A stretch of 64,000 nucleotides of DNA from an uncultured Chitinophaga sp. (lineage in GTDB: Bacteria > Bacteroidota > Bacteroidia > Chitinophagales > Chitinophagaceae), in assembly GCF_902168175.1 (NCBI RefSeq), contig NZ_CABHOU010000025.1, positions 496,001-560,000 on the forward strand, in the 5' to 3' direction. The translations under genes and the position numbers were made by a program. The notes under the pieces are model-generated. The model did not search any database and was not told where the DNA came from. It worked only from the letters and a program-made list of their open reading frames with translations. This document shows, in pieces, positions 63,897 to 64,000 of this stretch; within the stretch, counting starts at the first letter, position 1, and every line of letters starts with the position of its first letter.

Positions 63897-64000
63897 TTAT
63901 TTGCGGGAAATCAGTTCAGTGGCCATATCCACCAAACTTTGCCCCAGTACGCGGTGGTTATATTTTTCTGTGATAACCTTATACCCGTTCTCAGCCATCT
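63897..64000 (-). CDS. Glycosyltransferase, 3' end only (partial)
   Basis: The last 33 or so codons of a minus-strand gene that continues beyond the window, ending with a TAA at 63897. The visible sequence AENGYKVITEKYNHRVLGQS followed by LVDMATELISRK is the C-terminal helix style of GT4-type glycosyltransferases. The assignment rests on this short tail only. Confidence 0.5.
   Translation of the reverse strand, partial: MAENGYKVITEKYNHRVLGQSLVDMATELISRK

Noticed and set aside
1..64000. tRNA, rRNA, tmRNA, RNase P or SRP RNA genes
   Set aside because: None of their conserved sequence or structural hallmarks was found in the intergenic regions read by eye; a covariance-model search could still find one.

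Overview
The window is chromosomal DNA from a member of the Bacteroidota, most likely a Chitinophagaceae (Chitinophaga-like) species. Four things point there: a SusC/SusD pair, a C-terminal type IX secretion (T9SS) sorting domain plus a PorV-family channel, promoters of the Bacteroidota form (TTTG, 19-22 bases, TAnnTTTG), and start codons that mostly lack a Shine-Dalgarno sequence. The genus is an inference from protein style. No rRNA or tRNA gene, CRISPR array or insertion sequence with a transposase was seen.

Layout. 0.3-7.5 kb: a fused alpha/beta 2-oxoacid dehydrogenase E1, a DUF1573 protein, a PLP aminotransferase, a 750-base gap with a probable small RNA and a repeated 20-mer, carA, and a zinc-ribbon membrane protein. 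7.5-24.8 kb: the complete S10-spc-alpha ribosomal protein cluster on the minus strand, rpsJ to rplQ in canonical order, with secY, map, infA, rpmJ and rpoA. It has wide intercistronic gaps, several with hairpins, and there are signs of internal termination and re-initiation after rplN and after secY. 25-39.5 kb: the str genes rpsL-rpsG and fusA are in ancestral order and orientation but separated from each other and from rpsJ by accessory blocks. One block holds an outer-membrane barrel, a sugar dehydrogenase lipoprotein and two paralogous lipoproteins. The other holds a T9SS-sorted protein, a PorV-family protein, a Lys/Pro-rich secreted protein and a 978-residue collagen-like fibre protein. 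Each detached str/S10 block has its own TACCTTTG promoter.

39.5-43.4 kb: housekeeping genes (a small conserved unknown, ilvE, a possible DNA polymerase III psi-like protein, the rdgB-type ITPase, a thioesterase, a nitroreductase). 43.4-44.6 kb: a two-gene AT-rich cassette of unknown function enclosed by a 30-base inverted repeat. 44.7-60.8 kb: a locus that looks dedicated to glycerophosphodiesters or glycerol phosphate. It has SusC/SusD, a DUF5689 lipoprotein, a GlpT-type antiporter, a calcineurin-like phosphoesterase, a glycerophosphodiesterase lipoprotein, GlpD, a GH43-family protein, a glycerol kinase with an unusual N-terminal phosphate loop, and a PadR regulator. The glpD upstream region carries several TACA/TGTA dyads. 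60.8-64 kb: an HxlR regulator divergent from a DsbA-family oxidoreductase, a pair of ferritin-like proteins, and the 3' end of a probable glycosyltransferase gene.

How the parts could work together. The glycerol locus suggests a route in which an outer-membrane SusCD complex takes up a glycerophosphate-containing compound, periplasmic or surface GDPD and phosphoesterase cut it, GlpT brings in glycerol 3-phosphate, and GlpD and GlpK feed dihydroxyacetone phosphate to glycolysis. The fibre block couples a T9SS channel component with a secreted collagen-like protein. Both readings are inferences from gene content and spacing.
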